A stretch of DNA of 64,000 nt, taken from the NCBI GenBank assembly GCA_943370215.1, contig CALRQC020000009.1, positions 62,001 through 126,000 of the forward strand. The letters are read 5' to 3'. Source of the DNA: Niveispirillum sp943370215. Its GTDB lineage: Bacteria; Pseudomonadota; Alphaproteobacteria; Azospirillales; Azospirillaceae. The position numbers and the translations under genes are program-made. Every line of letters begins with the position of its first letter. Within the stretch, counting starts at the first letter, position 1. The notes beneath the pieces were generated by a model that saw nothing but the letters and a program-made list of their open reading frames with translations, searched no databases and was not told the origin of the DNA. Shown piece by piece: positions 52,050 through 61,155 of this stretch.

Positions 52050-52217
52050 ATGAGCAACACAGCTGATCGCCTTCTCCAAGGGCTTAGGGAGGCTCTTGAA
52101 CATTCCATGGAGAAAGCTCTCCCTAAAAATATGGCTGCTATGCGCAGAAAGATTGATGAAGCCCCATCACGCGACAACATCTCTCACTCCCCTAACAACA
52201 CCGAGAAAAATGCTTGA
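52050..52217 (+). CDS. Small ORF, 55 aa, in AT-rich insert
   Basis: MSNTADRLLQGLREALEHSM begins a short, charged, helical protein; a second segment LPKNMAAMRRKIDEAP follows and the tail is Asn/Ser-rich. GGTGGGAAAG lies 11 bases and AGG 4 bases before the ATG. The opening vaguely resembles the N-termini of HigA/XRE-type antitoxins, cut before the HTH. It converges with and overlaps the end of the GHKL ATPase gene by 34 bases. Composition is low-GC like that gene. Could be a fragment or a genuine small partner. Confidence 0.4.
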   Translation: MSNTADRLLQGLREALEHSMEKALPKNMAAMRRKIDEAPSRDNISHSPNNTEKNA

Positions 52218-54193
52218 TTCCTCTTCTTAGCATTTTCGACAAGTGTACTGTAGCCAATGGCCTGTATAAAAACTTGCTCATTATCTCTGAACCTATAGTA
52301 AATGTTCGGATTTTGCCCACATTTAAAATCATGGGTACGCAGAACAGAAACAAGAGTTGGAGTGTGATCTGCTATTAGGTAACCAAACCGTCTGATAACA
52401 CGGGTAAATGACATGTGTGTACCATCAGCTCTGTTGAATCCACCCGCGCCTTCGGCACATTCCAAAGTATCAAGTATCTGCTTAACCGGATCTGTCTTGC
52501 TAGGTCCAAAAGTATAATCGTTGCGCCCAGGCCTCTTGAACTCAACTATTGTGACAGTAGTCCCATCTGCGTCGCCAAGAATCAAACTATCGTCAAAGAA
52601 AGCTAGATCGGGAACCTTGTCCCCCTTCCGACGGATCCCACCCCGAGCCGTTCTGTCACTTGATATATATGGAAGAAAAGCCAGCGCATCATCAATAACC
52701 CAAAGATTGTGCTCAAAATATTCTAGCTTTGAATTATCAGAAAATCTTTTAAAAATGAGGTCGTGTATTACATCTTCAGGGGCTATGCCATTTTTTTCAT
52801 CATATTTTCTAGCGGCTTCAATCATTTCTATCACTCTCTTTCTATGAACAATATACTCCGCCAACGCTTCTTTATTACTTTCGTCAATCTTCTCAACAAT
52901 TTGCTTAATAGAACTTTCATAGTGATCTGGATTAGCAGCAGCAAGGGTAATTGCCTTCGTCAAATCTTTAGAGGACCTAAAACGCTCTATCGCCAAGTCC
53001 GAAACAAATTGTTGAGCCGTCCAGTTATTTGGCTTCTTATTCACATACTCGTCCACAGTTTTCCCTCTCAAGCCAATCCGAAGAATCGGGTTTTCTCTCA
53101 GAGCATCCACTAAATCCAAAGACTGGCTAGCCTTGATTTTAGCAATTTGAAGGGATTCATTTTCTTGTATTACTTGGCTAATTGCACCGACTATCCTCTC
53201 AACATCCTTTGGAGATAGATTTATACCAGTTCTCGCATCATTTAGACGATTCTCGAAAACATCACCCCTGACAACTGCTAAAACAATATAATCTTCATTG
53301 TTTTCGTCTTTGAAATTTGGAGTGCCAATAATGTTGGTAAGATCCCTTGCAGATCCAACAATTCGATCAGCAGCAGCAAAAAGTAAACAATGATTTTTAA
53401 ACGACTTTGTTTTCGGTATTTTACTCAAACTATATTTAATTGTTTCATTAATTCCATCTATTTCAACTTTTAATTCACCATTGCCAGATTCAACAAATAT
53501 TCCCTTAAATATTGAAGTAATGCTTTCTGGTTCACCACCGTCAAAGCTTATAGTTATATCAGGCAGCCACCCATACAAAAATTGAGGCAAGAAATGACTA
53601 GCTATTTGATCAGAAACTTCATGTTGCTTGATCTGTCGTATCAGATCATGCCATGGCCTCAAAGGAGCATTATACTCAACACGCATTCCAACGTGTGCAA
53701 AATCTGGCTCGGCATCAAAATAAATAAATTCATCTTGTTGATGAATATCAAACCGAAATGCACGTAAAAATTCAGCTCCAACAAACTCATATCGCGAGGA
53801 ATATAGAATTCTAGAAAATACCTTAAACGCTATAAATCTACCAAAACCACGACCACGTTTAGTCAACTTGTGACCCGAAAATGGAGTCTTAAATGAGTTA
53901 TAATTAATATCATCTAAACCTACACCATTGTCAGTAACCGATATCAAAATATTTGATGGGTCGTTTGCGTTAGTGAAAGATATATCTATTCTTCCTTCAG
54001 ATTGAGCGCGACCTTCATAGCGCACCTCAATCCCATGGATGGCATTGGATACCGCTTCGAATATAGGCAAAAGAAAGCCATGCGCATCAAGGGTGATATG
54101 AGTGCGTGAAAGCACTGCAGTCATGTCAGGTTTAACAAGGGCATCTTTCAGTGTTTTTTTACCAGCGTCCGTCATTTTCAACCCAGAAGTCAT
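52184..54193 (-). CDS. GHKL ATPase with C-terminal PD-(D/E)XK-like nuclease, putative defence protein
   Basis: 669 aa in clearly AT-rich DNA. The N-terminal GHKL (Hsp90/MutL/MORC-like) ATPase has the N-box EAVSNAIHGIE near residue 47, DNGVGLDD near 85 and the lid GRGFGRFIAFK near 112. A middle region of mixed helices includes RTGINLSP. The C-terminal part has the arrangement of a PD-(D/E)XK nuclease: VPDLAFFDD near 524, IVEFKRPGR near 549 and a following Gln (PVKQILD). GHKL ATPases related to MORC/MutL occur in restriction-type defence loci. No methylase or helicase is adjacent. ATG 54193 has a weak TAGG site; ATG 54175 is possible. Confidence 0.8.
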   Translation of the reverse strand: MTSGLKMTDAGKKTLKDALVKPDMTAVLSRTHITLDAHGFLLPIFEAVSNAIHGIEVRYEGRAQSEGRIDISFTNANDPSNILISVTDNGVGLDDINYNSFKTPFSGHKLTKRGRGFGRFIAFKVFSRILYSSRYEFVGAEFLRAFRFDIHQQDEFIYFDAEPDFAHVGMRVEYNAPLRPWHDLIRQIKQHEVSDQIASHFLPQFLYGWLPDITISFDGGEPESITSIFKGIFVESGNGELKVEIDGINETIKYSLSKIPKTKSFKNHCLLFAAADRIVGSARDLTNIIGTPNFKDENNEDYIVLAVVRGDVFENRLNDARTGINLSPKDVERIVGAISQVIQENESLQIAKIKASQSLDLVDALRENPILRIGLRGKTVDEYVNKKPNNWTAQQFVSDLAIERFRSSKDLTKAITLAAANPDHYESSIKQIVEKIDESNKEALAEYIVHRKRVIEMIEAARKYDEKNGIAPEDVIHDLIFKRFSDNSKLEYFEHNLWVIDDALAFLPYISSDRTARGGIRRKGDKVPDLAFFDDSLILGDADGTTVTIVEFKRPGRNDYTFGPSKTDPVKQILDTLECAEGAGGFNRADGTHMSFTRVIRRFGYLIADHTPTLVSVLRTHDFKCGQNPNIYYRFRDNEQVFIQAIGYSTLVENAKKRNQAFFSVLLGE

Positions 54194-54243
54194 GACCTAT
54201 CAACCAACACATTTTTAAAGCAATATTTTACAAGTTTTTCAAC

Positions 54244-54280
54244 AAAAAATTCCTCCAGCTTAAGGGGCAATGCCTAAGCT
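54244..54280 (-). terminator. Intrinsic terminator of dctD
   Basis: AGCTTA (54275-54280 read leftward) pairs with TAAGCT (54257-54262) plus inner AGG/CCT with one bulge. On the leftward transcript the hairpin is followed by GGAGGAATTTTTTG, giving a U-run. It lies 22 bases beyond the dctD stop and separates it from the AT-rich island. Confidence 0.65.
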
Positions 54281-54301
54281 AAATTAAATATCCCCGCCCC
54301 C

Positions 54302-55684
54302 TCACCGAAACGTCTCAATCTCCAACCCGAACCTTTTCAGCTTATCGTACAGCGTCTTACGCGGCACCTGCAGTTCTGCACTCACCGCCGCTACATCGCC
54401 CTTGTGGCGGCGCATGGAATCCGCGATCAGGCGGCGTTCGAAGCCGTCCACCAGATCGGCCAGACTGGCCGCCGCCGGGGCACCCACAACCCCCGGCATC
54501 GCCACAGCGCTTCCCCCTGCCCCACCACCCAGCCCGGCGGGCAGCAGGGGCAGGCCGATCACCGCGCGTTCAGCCAGGTTGCCCAGTTCGCGCACATTGC
54601 CCGGCCAGCCATGGGCGAACAGGGCCTGTCGTTCCGCTTCCGACACAAAGGGCGGCACGCGGCCCAGGCGGCCCGCCGTCTGCCCCATGAAATGGTCCAG
54701 CAACAGGCCGATATCCTCCGGCCGGTCGCGCAAGGGCGGGATGGTCAGGGGCACTACGTTCAGGCGGTAATATAAATCCTCCCGGAACTTGCCGGCGCGC
54801 GACAATTCCCCCAGATCGGCCTTGGTGGCGGCGACAAAGCGCAAATCCAGCGGGATCGCCTTGTTGGCCCCCAGCCGCTCCACCCGGCGATCCTGCAACA
54901 CCCGCAGCAGTTTCACCTGCAGGGCCAGGGGCATACTCTCAATCTCGTCCAGAAAGACGGTGCCGCCATCGGCATATTCCAGCTTGCCGATGCGCAGCTT
55001 GCCGGCCCCGGTGAAGGCCCCTGCCTCGTGCCCGAACAGCTCACTTTCAAACATGCTTTCCGGGATGGCGCCGCAATTCAACGCCACAAAGGGCCGTTTG
55101 GCGCGACTGGAAAACTGGTGCAGGGCGCGGGCCACCATTTCCTTGCCGCTGCCCGTCTCCCCCAGCACCAGCACATCGGCCCCGGTATCGGCCACCTGCA
55201 AAATGGTGCGCTTCAGCGCCTGCATGGCGGGTGACCGGCCCAGGATCAAACTGTCAATGCCATGGTCACCATCCAATGCTGCACGCAGCCGCCGCACCTC
55301 CGCCGACAGGCGGCTTCGTTCCAGGGCGCGGTGAACGGTGGCGGTCAGCCGTTCAGAGGCAAAGGGCTTTTCAATGAAATCATAGGCACCATCACGCATG
55401 GCCCCCACGGCCATGCTGATATCGCCATGCCCCGTCATCAGCACCACGGGCAGATCGGGGTCCAGCCCCTGGGCGGCGCGCAGCAAATCCATCCCGTCCA
55501 TGCCGGGCAGGCGCACATCGGTGATCAGCAGGTCCGCCGGCCCCGCCTTCAGCGCCGCCAGCGCCGGCTCTGCGGCGGCAAAGGTGGTGACGGGCAGGTC
55601 GGCCAGTTCCAGGGCCTGTTCAATGCCCAGGCGCACGGCGTCCTCATCCTCCACCAGCAGGATGCGCGGGGGTCTCTCAGCCAT
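54302..55684 (-). CDS. dctD: C4-dicarboxylate response regulator, sigma-54 activator
   Basis: 460 aa. Intact receiver (LLVEDEDAVR acidic pair, phospho-Asp in LLITDVRLPGMDG, Lys in FIEKPF), AAA+ domain with GETGSGKE, GAFTGA and VFLDEIESMP, and a Fis-type HTH (KGDVAAVSAELQVPRKTLYDKL) at the C-terminus. ATG 55684 starts the receiver; it overlaps the dctB stop by 8 bases. It responds to DctB to activate C4-dicarboxylate uptake from sigma-54 promoters. No dctA or dctPQM gene is in the window, so the name rests on the pair's resemblance. Confidence 0.9.
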   Translation of the reverse strand: MAERPPRILLVEDEDAVRLGIEQALELADLPVTTFAAAEPALAALKAGPADLLITDVRLPGMDGMDLLRAAQGLDPDLPVVLMTGHGDISMAVGAMRDGAYDFIEKPFASERLTATVHRALERSRLSAEVRRLRAALDGDHGIDSLILGRSPAMQALKRTILQVADTGADVLVLGETGSGKEMVARALHQFSSRAKRPFVALNCGAIPESMFESELFGHEAGAFTGAGKLRIGKLEYADGGTVFLDEIESMPLALQVKLLRVLQDRRVERLGANKAIPLDLRFVAATKADLGELSRAGKFREDLYYRLNVVPLTIPPLRDRPEDIGLLLDHFMGQTAGRLGRVPPFVSEAERQALFAHGWPGNVRELGNLAERAVIGLPLLPAGLGGGAGGSAVAMPGVVGAPAAASLADLVDGFERRLIADSMRRHKGDVAAVSAELQVPRKTLYDKLKRFGLEIETFR

Positions 55685-57464
55685 GGGCGGGCAGGTCGAT
55701 GGTGAACATTGCCCCTCCTTCCGGGCGGTTGGCGGCATGGATGCTTCCCCCATGGTCCTGCACCATCCCGGCGGAAATCACCAGCCCCAATCCAAGCCCC
55801 TGGCCCGGCGGCTTGGTGGTGAAGAAGGGTTCGAACAAATGGGACAGGCTTTCCGGCGCAATGCCGGACCCGCTATCCAGCACCCGCACCAGGGCGCGGG
55901 CACCGTCGCGCACCGCCTCCAGCCGCACCTGTCGTACCGGGCCGCCGGCCACCGCATCCATGGCATTGCCCAACAGGTTGACCAGCACCTGTTCCAGCCG
56001 AATGGGATCAAACCGCACCCACAGGTCGGGATCGATGGCGGTTTCAACCGTCGCATCCAGCCGCCGGCTTTTTTCCGCCAACAGGGCCAGACTGTTGCCG
56101 GCGGCCACGGCCAGCCGCACCGGTTCCGGCCGGTTTTCCGACTTGCGGGCAAAGCCGCGCAACTGGCCGGTGATGCGGGCCATCCGCTCGGTCAACTGGC
56201 CGATCATGGTCAGATTCTCCGTCACCCGGTCGGCCTTGCCGCGCGCCAGGAAGGCGGCGGCATTGTCCGACAGGGTGCGCAAGGCGGCCAGCGGCTGGTT
56301 CAGCTCATGCGTAATGCCGGCGGCCAACTGGCCCAATGCTGCCAGCTTGGCCGCCTGCACCAACCCATCCTGGGCGCGGCGCAGATCATCATTGGCGGCC
56401 ACCAGTTCCGCCGTGCGGGCCGCCACCTCCCGTTCCAACGCCTGGGCGGAACGTTCCAGGGCCGCACGGGTGGCGCGTTCGGCCGCGCGCGTGCGGCGGC
56501 GCTGGCGCACCAGCATGGCCGCCAGGGTCAACAGCAATACAGCCGCCGCCCCCGCCGCCCAGGCGATCCGTCGTGCATTGGCGACCGGTGCCATATCGGT
56601 CAATAACAGTAACTGCCAATCCGTGCCCGGCACATTGCGGGCCGTGGCCAATAGCGGCGGCGCCCCCGGCCCGCCAATGCGCAGAACAGAGGCCCCGCCG
56701 CCCAGATCGGCCAGCCGCTCCACCTCCAGCCCGCGCAGTTCCACCCGGTCATATTGGCGGGTGGCGGCCAGCCGTTGACGCAGGGTATCGGACAAAGGCT
56801 CCAGGGTGCGGAAGGTCCAATCCGGCACGGATGAAAGGATGGTGACACCCTGCCCATCCTTCACCAGCACGCGGTCAGCCGCCAGCCCCCAGGTGCGTTC
56901 GATGCCACCAAGCGCCACCTTCACCACGGCCACGCCCGGCACCTGCCCCTGTTCCCCCACAGCGCGGGCGAAGTAATATCCCGGTTCCCGGCTGGTCGTG
57001 CCGATGCCATAGAAACGTCCATAGCCCTTGGCCAGCGCATCGCGGAAATAGGGCCGGTAGGAGAAATTCATGCCCACAAAGCTGGTTGGCCCGCGCCAGT
57101 TGCTGGCGGCCAACGTATTGCCCGTGGGATCAATGACATAGATCGCCGCCGCCCCAGATGCCACCGCCGCCTGTTCCAGGTAAAGATTGGCCCGGTCACG
57201 CAAGGCGGCATTGTCAGGATGCGCCAGCAATTGCCGCAGAGAACTGGACAGCACCATGACGCCGGGCAAGGTTTCATACCGCCCCAACTCGCTGCGCAAC
57301 CCCTCCACATAGATGTCGCGGCGGGGGCCCGCCTGTTCCATCAACTGGGCAATGGCCAGCCGTTCCGCCAGCAACCCCGCCCCACCAGCCGCCAAGACCG
57401 CGATCAAGGCCGGGATCAACCAGAACAGGGCACGACGCCAGACAGGATGCAGAATGGACCTCAT
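55677..57464 (-). CDS. dctB: C4-dicarboxylate sensor histidine kinase
   Basis: 595 aa. Helix 1 near residue 12 (FWLIPALIAVLAAGGAGLL), a periplasmic Cache sensor (VIDPTGNTLAASNWRGPTSF; NFSYRPYFRDAL, the DctB-type ligand site), helix 2 near 300, a short coiled coil, HisKA with phospho-His in GITHELNQPLAALRTLSDNA, and HATPase_c with N-box VNLLGNAMDAV and G-boxes. ATG 57464 begins the first membrane helix. The open frame continues upstream to 57968 only because the CRISPR repeats lack stops in that frame. Confidence 0.9.
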   Translation of the reverse strand: MRSILHPVWRRALFWLIPALIAVLAAGGAGLLAERLAIAQLMEQAGPRRDIYVEGLRSELGRYETLPGVMVLSSSLRQLLAHPDNAALRDRANLYLEQAAVASGAAAIYVIDPTGNTLAASNWRGPTSFVGMNFSYRPYFRDALAKGYGRFYGIGTTSREPGYYFARAVGEQGQVPGVAVVKVALGGIERTWGLAADRVLVKDGQGVTILSSVPDWTFRTLEPLSDTLRQRLAATRQYDRVELRGLEVERLADLGGGASVLRIGGPGAPPLLATARNVPGTDWQLLLLTDMAPVANARRIAWAAGAAAVLLLTLAAMLVRQRRRTRAAERATRAALERSAQALEREVAARTAELVAANDDLRRAQDGLVQAAKLAALGQLAAGITHELNQPLAALRTLSDNAAAFLARGKADRVTENLTMIGQLTERMARITGQLRGFARKSENRPEPVRLAVAAGNSLALLAEKSRRLDATVETAIDPDLWVRFDPIRLEQVLVNLLGNAMDAVAGGPVRQVRLEAVRDGARALVRVLDSGSGIAPESLSHLFEPFFTTKPPGQGLGLGLVISAGMVQDHGGSIHAANRPEGGAMFTIDLPAHG

Positions 57465-57860
57465 GAGAATTGGAGACGATGGAAACCAGCGCGGGATAGC
57501 ACCGACAGGGGCCCCTTTCCCGGTCCCCCTCGGTTGATGGCCGACGACACCATGATAGCGTTGTTCGCCCCCCAGACAACCAGGGAAAGCCCACCGGTAT
57601 TTTGGAGCCCTGGACAAGTTGGCTATGTTGATGGAAGCTCTGGCCCCGGCATCGCTTGTGCCGGTCTTTTTGCGAGCGGCTCTGTACCCTGCCAAAACCC
57701 GGTACCCGCTCGCAACAAGGCAAGTGTTTGAAATAGATTGGTTCTTGGACATCATATATCCGCGGAACGCCACTTTGGCAGCCCTTTTATCATGCGATCG
57801 CAGACCCGCTCGCAAACTGGCTGGATTCTTGTTATGATCCAGCAGGCTACTGGGTAGGGC
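57465..57860. other. dctB upstream region and probable CRISPR leader
   Basis: 396 bases without a credible gene. It must hold the dctB promoter (leftward) and the CRISPR leader (rightward). CCGCTCGCAA occurs at 57706-57715 and again at 57806-57815, exactly 100 bp apart, with the inverted TTGCGAGCGG at 57670-57679. The 150 bases next to the first repeat are less GC-rich than the flanking genes, as expected of a leader. Confidence 0.6.
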
Positions 57861-58251
57861 CTTTCCCCAGCCGAAAGGCTGGGGCCTCATTGAAGCCCAG
57901 GGAATTTGCTCGGACGCGTTATTGCGGTTTTGGTCGGCCTTTCCCCAGCCGAAAGGCTGGGGCCTCATTGAAGCAAGATTGGCCAGCTTACGCAGCAGCG
58001 TTTGCTAGGTATACCTTTCCCCAGCCGAAAGGCTGGGGCCTCATTGAAGCAATGCCATCCGGGCGGCGATCAACCGGGATTGGTCGAAGGCTTTCCCCAG
58101 CCGAAAGGCTGGGGCCTCATTGAAGCCGCCTCCCAAGGCCGCAGCACCACGCCAACCCCCGTGCTTTCCCCAGCCGAAAGGCTGGGGCCTCATTGAAGCT
58201 CGTAGTCGTGGATGAACTCTATCGGTTCCTCGTAAGCTTTCCCCAGCCGAA
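57861..58251 (+). CRISPR. CRISPR array: five intact 36-bp repeats, one decayed repeat, five spacers
   Basis: Identical 36-base repeats start at 57861, 57939, 58015, 58091 and 58164. Each contains CCCCAGCC-GAAA-GGCTGGGG, an 8-bp stem with a GNRA loop, and ends TCATTGAAGC, the usual type of 5' handle of a crRNA. A sixth copy at 58237 matches only its first 15 bases. Spacers are 57897-57938 (42), 57975-58014 (40), 58051-58090 (40), 58127-58163 (37) and 58200-58236 (37), all different. The decayed right end places the leader on the left and transcription rightward. No cas gene lies within 64 kb shown; the subtype is not certain. Confidence 0.97.
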
Positions 58252-58296
58252 GGGCCAACTTGGGGGGTGTCTTACAAAGCTTGAGGCGGTTGCAGC

Positions 58297-61065
58297 TCAC
58301 CAGGTGAGGCGGATGGAGAATTCCACGCTTCGCCCCGGCAAGGTGCGTGCCGTGATCAGGCTACCGTTACGGTTGGCCAGGATTTCGCCGCTATTGGCGT
58401 CACCCTGCATCACGGCCAATGCCTGTGTCAGGTTGCTGCCCCGCACAGAAAGTTCCAAACCGTGTGCTGGGCGCCAGATGATACCCGCGCCCAGCACACG
58501 CGCTGCCGGCAGGGGCAGGCTGTTGGCATCATCGCCATAGCGCCGGCCGAGATAGCGCCAATCCCCCTGCAAGGTCAGTGCACCATCCCACAATATCCAT
58601 TGCGGACGGATACCCAGCATGGCGCGGGGGATGCGGCGAGGCAGGTTGCCGTTATAATCCTGGATGGTGACACCACCACCGGCAACCGGTTGCCGGAACA
58701 GGTAATGACCGAAGCGGGCATTCTGTAACGTCGTATCCGCAGACAGATCAAACCAGGCCAGCGGTTGCCAACGCAATTCCAGTTCCAGGCCCAAGGTACG
58801 GGCCTTGGCATTCAAGGTACGGCGGACCAACCGGCCGGCGGCATCGCCATATTGATCGCCAAAGGCAATGTTGCGGAAATCATTCCAGAACAAAGTAGCG
58901 TTCAGGTCCATGTCCCCGATCGCCATGCCCCTGCCCCGATGGTTCAGCCCCAATTCCGCCTGGCGCACATGCTGGACCCCCAGGCCTGGCGGGTTTGTGT
59001 CATTGCGAAAGCTGCCGGGGCCCGGCATCCGGAACGTGCAGGTGCCCCGTGCGAACAGCCCGCTATCCGGCGTCAACCGGTGCATCAGGCCGGCAGAAAT
59101 CGCCGTTGCGGCAAAATGCCGGCCAAAGGGTTGGGCGCCACCGGTGCCCTGCATCACCGCATCATCCGCCAGGGTGGCGGGGTCACCCAGATCAAGCATC
59201 GTTACCGACTCCACCGCACCATTGAAGCCCAGCCACTCGTGCCGGACACCGCCATCCAGGCGCCAGCGCGGGGCGATACGCCATTCATCGGCCAGATACA
59301 GCGCCACCGTGCCGCTGTCGCCATCGGTGTGCTCATAGGTGGAGAGCGGGTTCAACACACCGCCATCGCTGGCCCGACCGACGGTATCACCCGTGCCGGA
59401 CAGGGCCAGCACATCCAGGCGGCGGGGCGCGTTCTGCGCCGCCACCAGCGTGCTGGCGATGCGACGGCGATAATTGAAACGCGTGCCGGCGACGGAAAGG
59501 CCAACGGTCATGTCATGCCCCCGGTCCCCGTCACCCGTCCGGTGCCCCAGGGACAGGTCCAATATCCCTTCACGAAGGCCGATACTGGCCAATGTCGGAC
59601 TGACGCGGGCCACCAACGGGGCGGGATCCGCCACCGCCCCTGAATCGCTATAGGCCAGCCCCCAACGCATCTGGCCGGGAAAATGCGGGGGAAGGCCGGC
59701 CAGAAAATCCGCCCCGCTGAGCGGCGGGCCGGCAGACGCGATGGAATAGCGGTCCGTGTCGGACTGGCGCAGCCTTGCCTTCAGTGACAGCCGGCTGGCA
59801 TCAGAGATTTCCCAGTCCCACAGCAGGGTGCCAGCGGTCAGCCGATTGACATTGTTGCGCCCGAAAGGCACCTGCGCGCCCTGGTCTTCCCAGGTTTTCA
59901 GGGCAATCCTGGACAGGTCGGGACCGAACCAACTGCCATAAAGCGGATCGAACCCGTCCAACGCCCGCACTTTGCCCCCGTCCAGCACCAGGGGAAAGGA
60001 AGAGGTATTGAAGGTACGATCATCCAGCCGACGCAGATTGAAGCGCAACATACCCCCTTCCAACGGATGGGAGAGGGAAAGCCGCACCTGCCCGCCCTGC
60101 AGCGGTGCCACATGGCTGCGTACACCGGCGTTGCGGGACCAGACCCCGCCCAATGCCGCCGACCAGCCTTCCTCCCCTTCATCTACTGAAAGCGGTCCGC
60201 CGATCCACGCATCCATGCGGCGCAGATGCCGGTCGGACAGGGTGACGGCCACGCCGCCGCCGGCTTGTTCTGCCGGGCGGGTCACCAGATTCAAGGTGCC
60301 ACCCAGCGCACCGCTGGCGAACAGGGAGGCCGGCCCCCCGCGCACATAATCGCTGCGGATGATCGTATCATCCAGGCGGAAGAACTGGTCCACATCGGCC
60401 CAGGGCAGGCTGACATCCTGCTGGATTGGCAGCCCATCCTCCAGCACCGCGATCCCGCTATACCCATCCAGGGGAATGCCGCGTGCCCGGATGGTGTTGG
60501 CGGCCACCCCGGCAGACATATCGGCCCAGATGCCGGGAATGCCCACCAGCAGGGCCGATCCCCCCTCTGATCGGGGTATACGGGCCAGATCTTCCGCGCC
60601 GCGCGATGACAGGGAGTAGGAAAGGTCCAGCCGGTCCAGCGGCAAGGTGCCCCGCCGTCCCGTCACCACCAGTGCCGCCGTGGTTTCCATCACCGTGGGC
60701 AGTGCCGGGTGGGGTTGTTTGCCGGTGGTGACGGCATTGGGTGGCGCGGCTGATCGATCCGGCAATACCAGAATGCCAGCGCTCTCCAGAATACAGGAAA
60801 GGCCCACTGGGATGCATAGCCGGTCAAGCGCCTCTGCCACCGCCATTGTGCCGGAAAGGGCTGGGGCCTGGCGTTGCACCACATCGGCCGGACGCATCAC
60901 CAGCGCCAGCCCGGTCGCCGCCGCCACCTGATCCAACGACCGCTCCACCGGTCCGGCAGGCAGATCAAGCGTCAAAGGCTTTGCCGCCCGCACAGGCAAG
61001 GAGACCAGCGCCAGGATCAGACCCAGGCAGCGGCAAACCCTTGAAGTGGCAACCCGTGGGGGCAT
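58297..61065 (-). CDS. TonB-dependent transducer with STN domain (FecA-like)
   Basis: 922 aa. Signal peptide (CRCLGLILALVSLPVRA) then an STN domain, residues 30-105 (LDLPAGPVERSLDQVAAATG ... GILVLPD), the part that contacts an anti-sigma factor. A Pro/Thr-rich linker, TonB-box-like ALVVTGRRG, and a plug (VRGGPASLFASGALGGTLNLV) follow; the barrel ends SVEFSIRLTW. It lies downstream of fecR- and fecI-type genes, so ligand binding should trigger sigma-factor activation. The ligand is unknown; ferric citrate and siderophores are typical. Confidence 0.92.
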   Translation of the reverse strand: MPPRVATSRVCRCLGLILALVSLPVRAAKPLTLDLPAGPVERSLDQVAAATGLALVMRPADVVQRQAPALSGTMAVAEALDRLCIPVGLSCILESAGILVLPDRSAAPPNAVTTGKQPHPALPTVMETTAALVVTGRRGTLPLDRLDLSYSLSSRGAEDLARIPRSEGGSALLVGIPGIWADMSAGVAANTIRARGIPLDGYSGIAVLEDGLPIQQDVSLPWADVDQFFRLDDTIIRSDYVRGGPASLFASGALGGTLNLVTRPAEQAGGGVAVTLSDRHLRRMDAWIGGPLSVDEGEEGWSAALGGVWSRNAGVRSHVAPLQGGQVRLSLSHPLEGGMLRFNLRRLDDRTFNTSSFPLVLDGGKVRALDGFDPLYGSWFGPDLSRIALKTWEDQGAQVPFGRNNVNRLTAGTLLWDWEISDASRLSLKARLRQSDTDRYSIASAGPPLSGADFLAGLPPHFPGQMRWGLAYSDSGAVADPAPLVARVSPTLASIGLREGILDLSLGHRTGDGDRGHDMTVGLSVAGTRFNYRRRIASTLVAAQNAPRRLDVLALSGTGDTVGRASDGGVLNPLSTYEHTDGDSGTVALYLADEWRIAPRWRLDGGVRHEWLGFNGAVESVTMLDLGDPATLADDAVMQGTGGAQPFGRHFAATAISAGLMHRLTPDSGLFARGTCTFRMPGPGSFRNDTNPPGLGVQHVRQAELGLNHRGRGMAIGDMDLNATLFWNDFRNIAFGDQYGDAAGRLVRRTLNAKARTLGLELELRWQPLAWFDLSADTTLQNARFGHYLFRQPVAGGGVTIQDYNGNLPRRIPRAMLGIRPQWILWDGALTLQGDWRYLGRRYGDDANSLPLPAARVLGAGIIWRPAHGLELSVRGSNLTQALAVMQGDANSGEILANRNGSLITARTLPGRSVEFSIRLTW

Positions 61066-61155
61066 CGGTGGCGGACAGTCGGTTGGGACAAGGCCCGCGA
61101 CTATAGGCGGTGAGGCATGACAGTTCCGTGGCAGTGCCCCTGCACCGGCAGCCGA

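Noticed and set aside
57465..57968. N-terminal extension of the sensor kinase through the CRISPR array
   Set aside because: The frame is open only because the repeat has no stop in it; the decapeptide MRPQPFGWGK recurs as translated repeat. The membrane helix and ATG at 57464 mark the true start.
57890..58196. Short rightward open frames inside the CRISPR array
   Set aside because: They translate repeats and spacers (recurring FPSRKAGASLK and FPQPKGWGLIEA) and are not genes.
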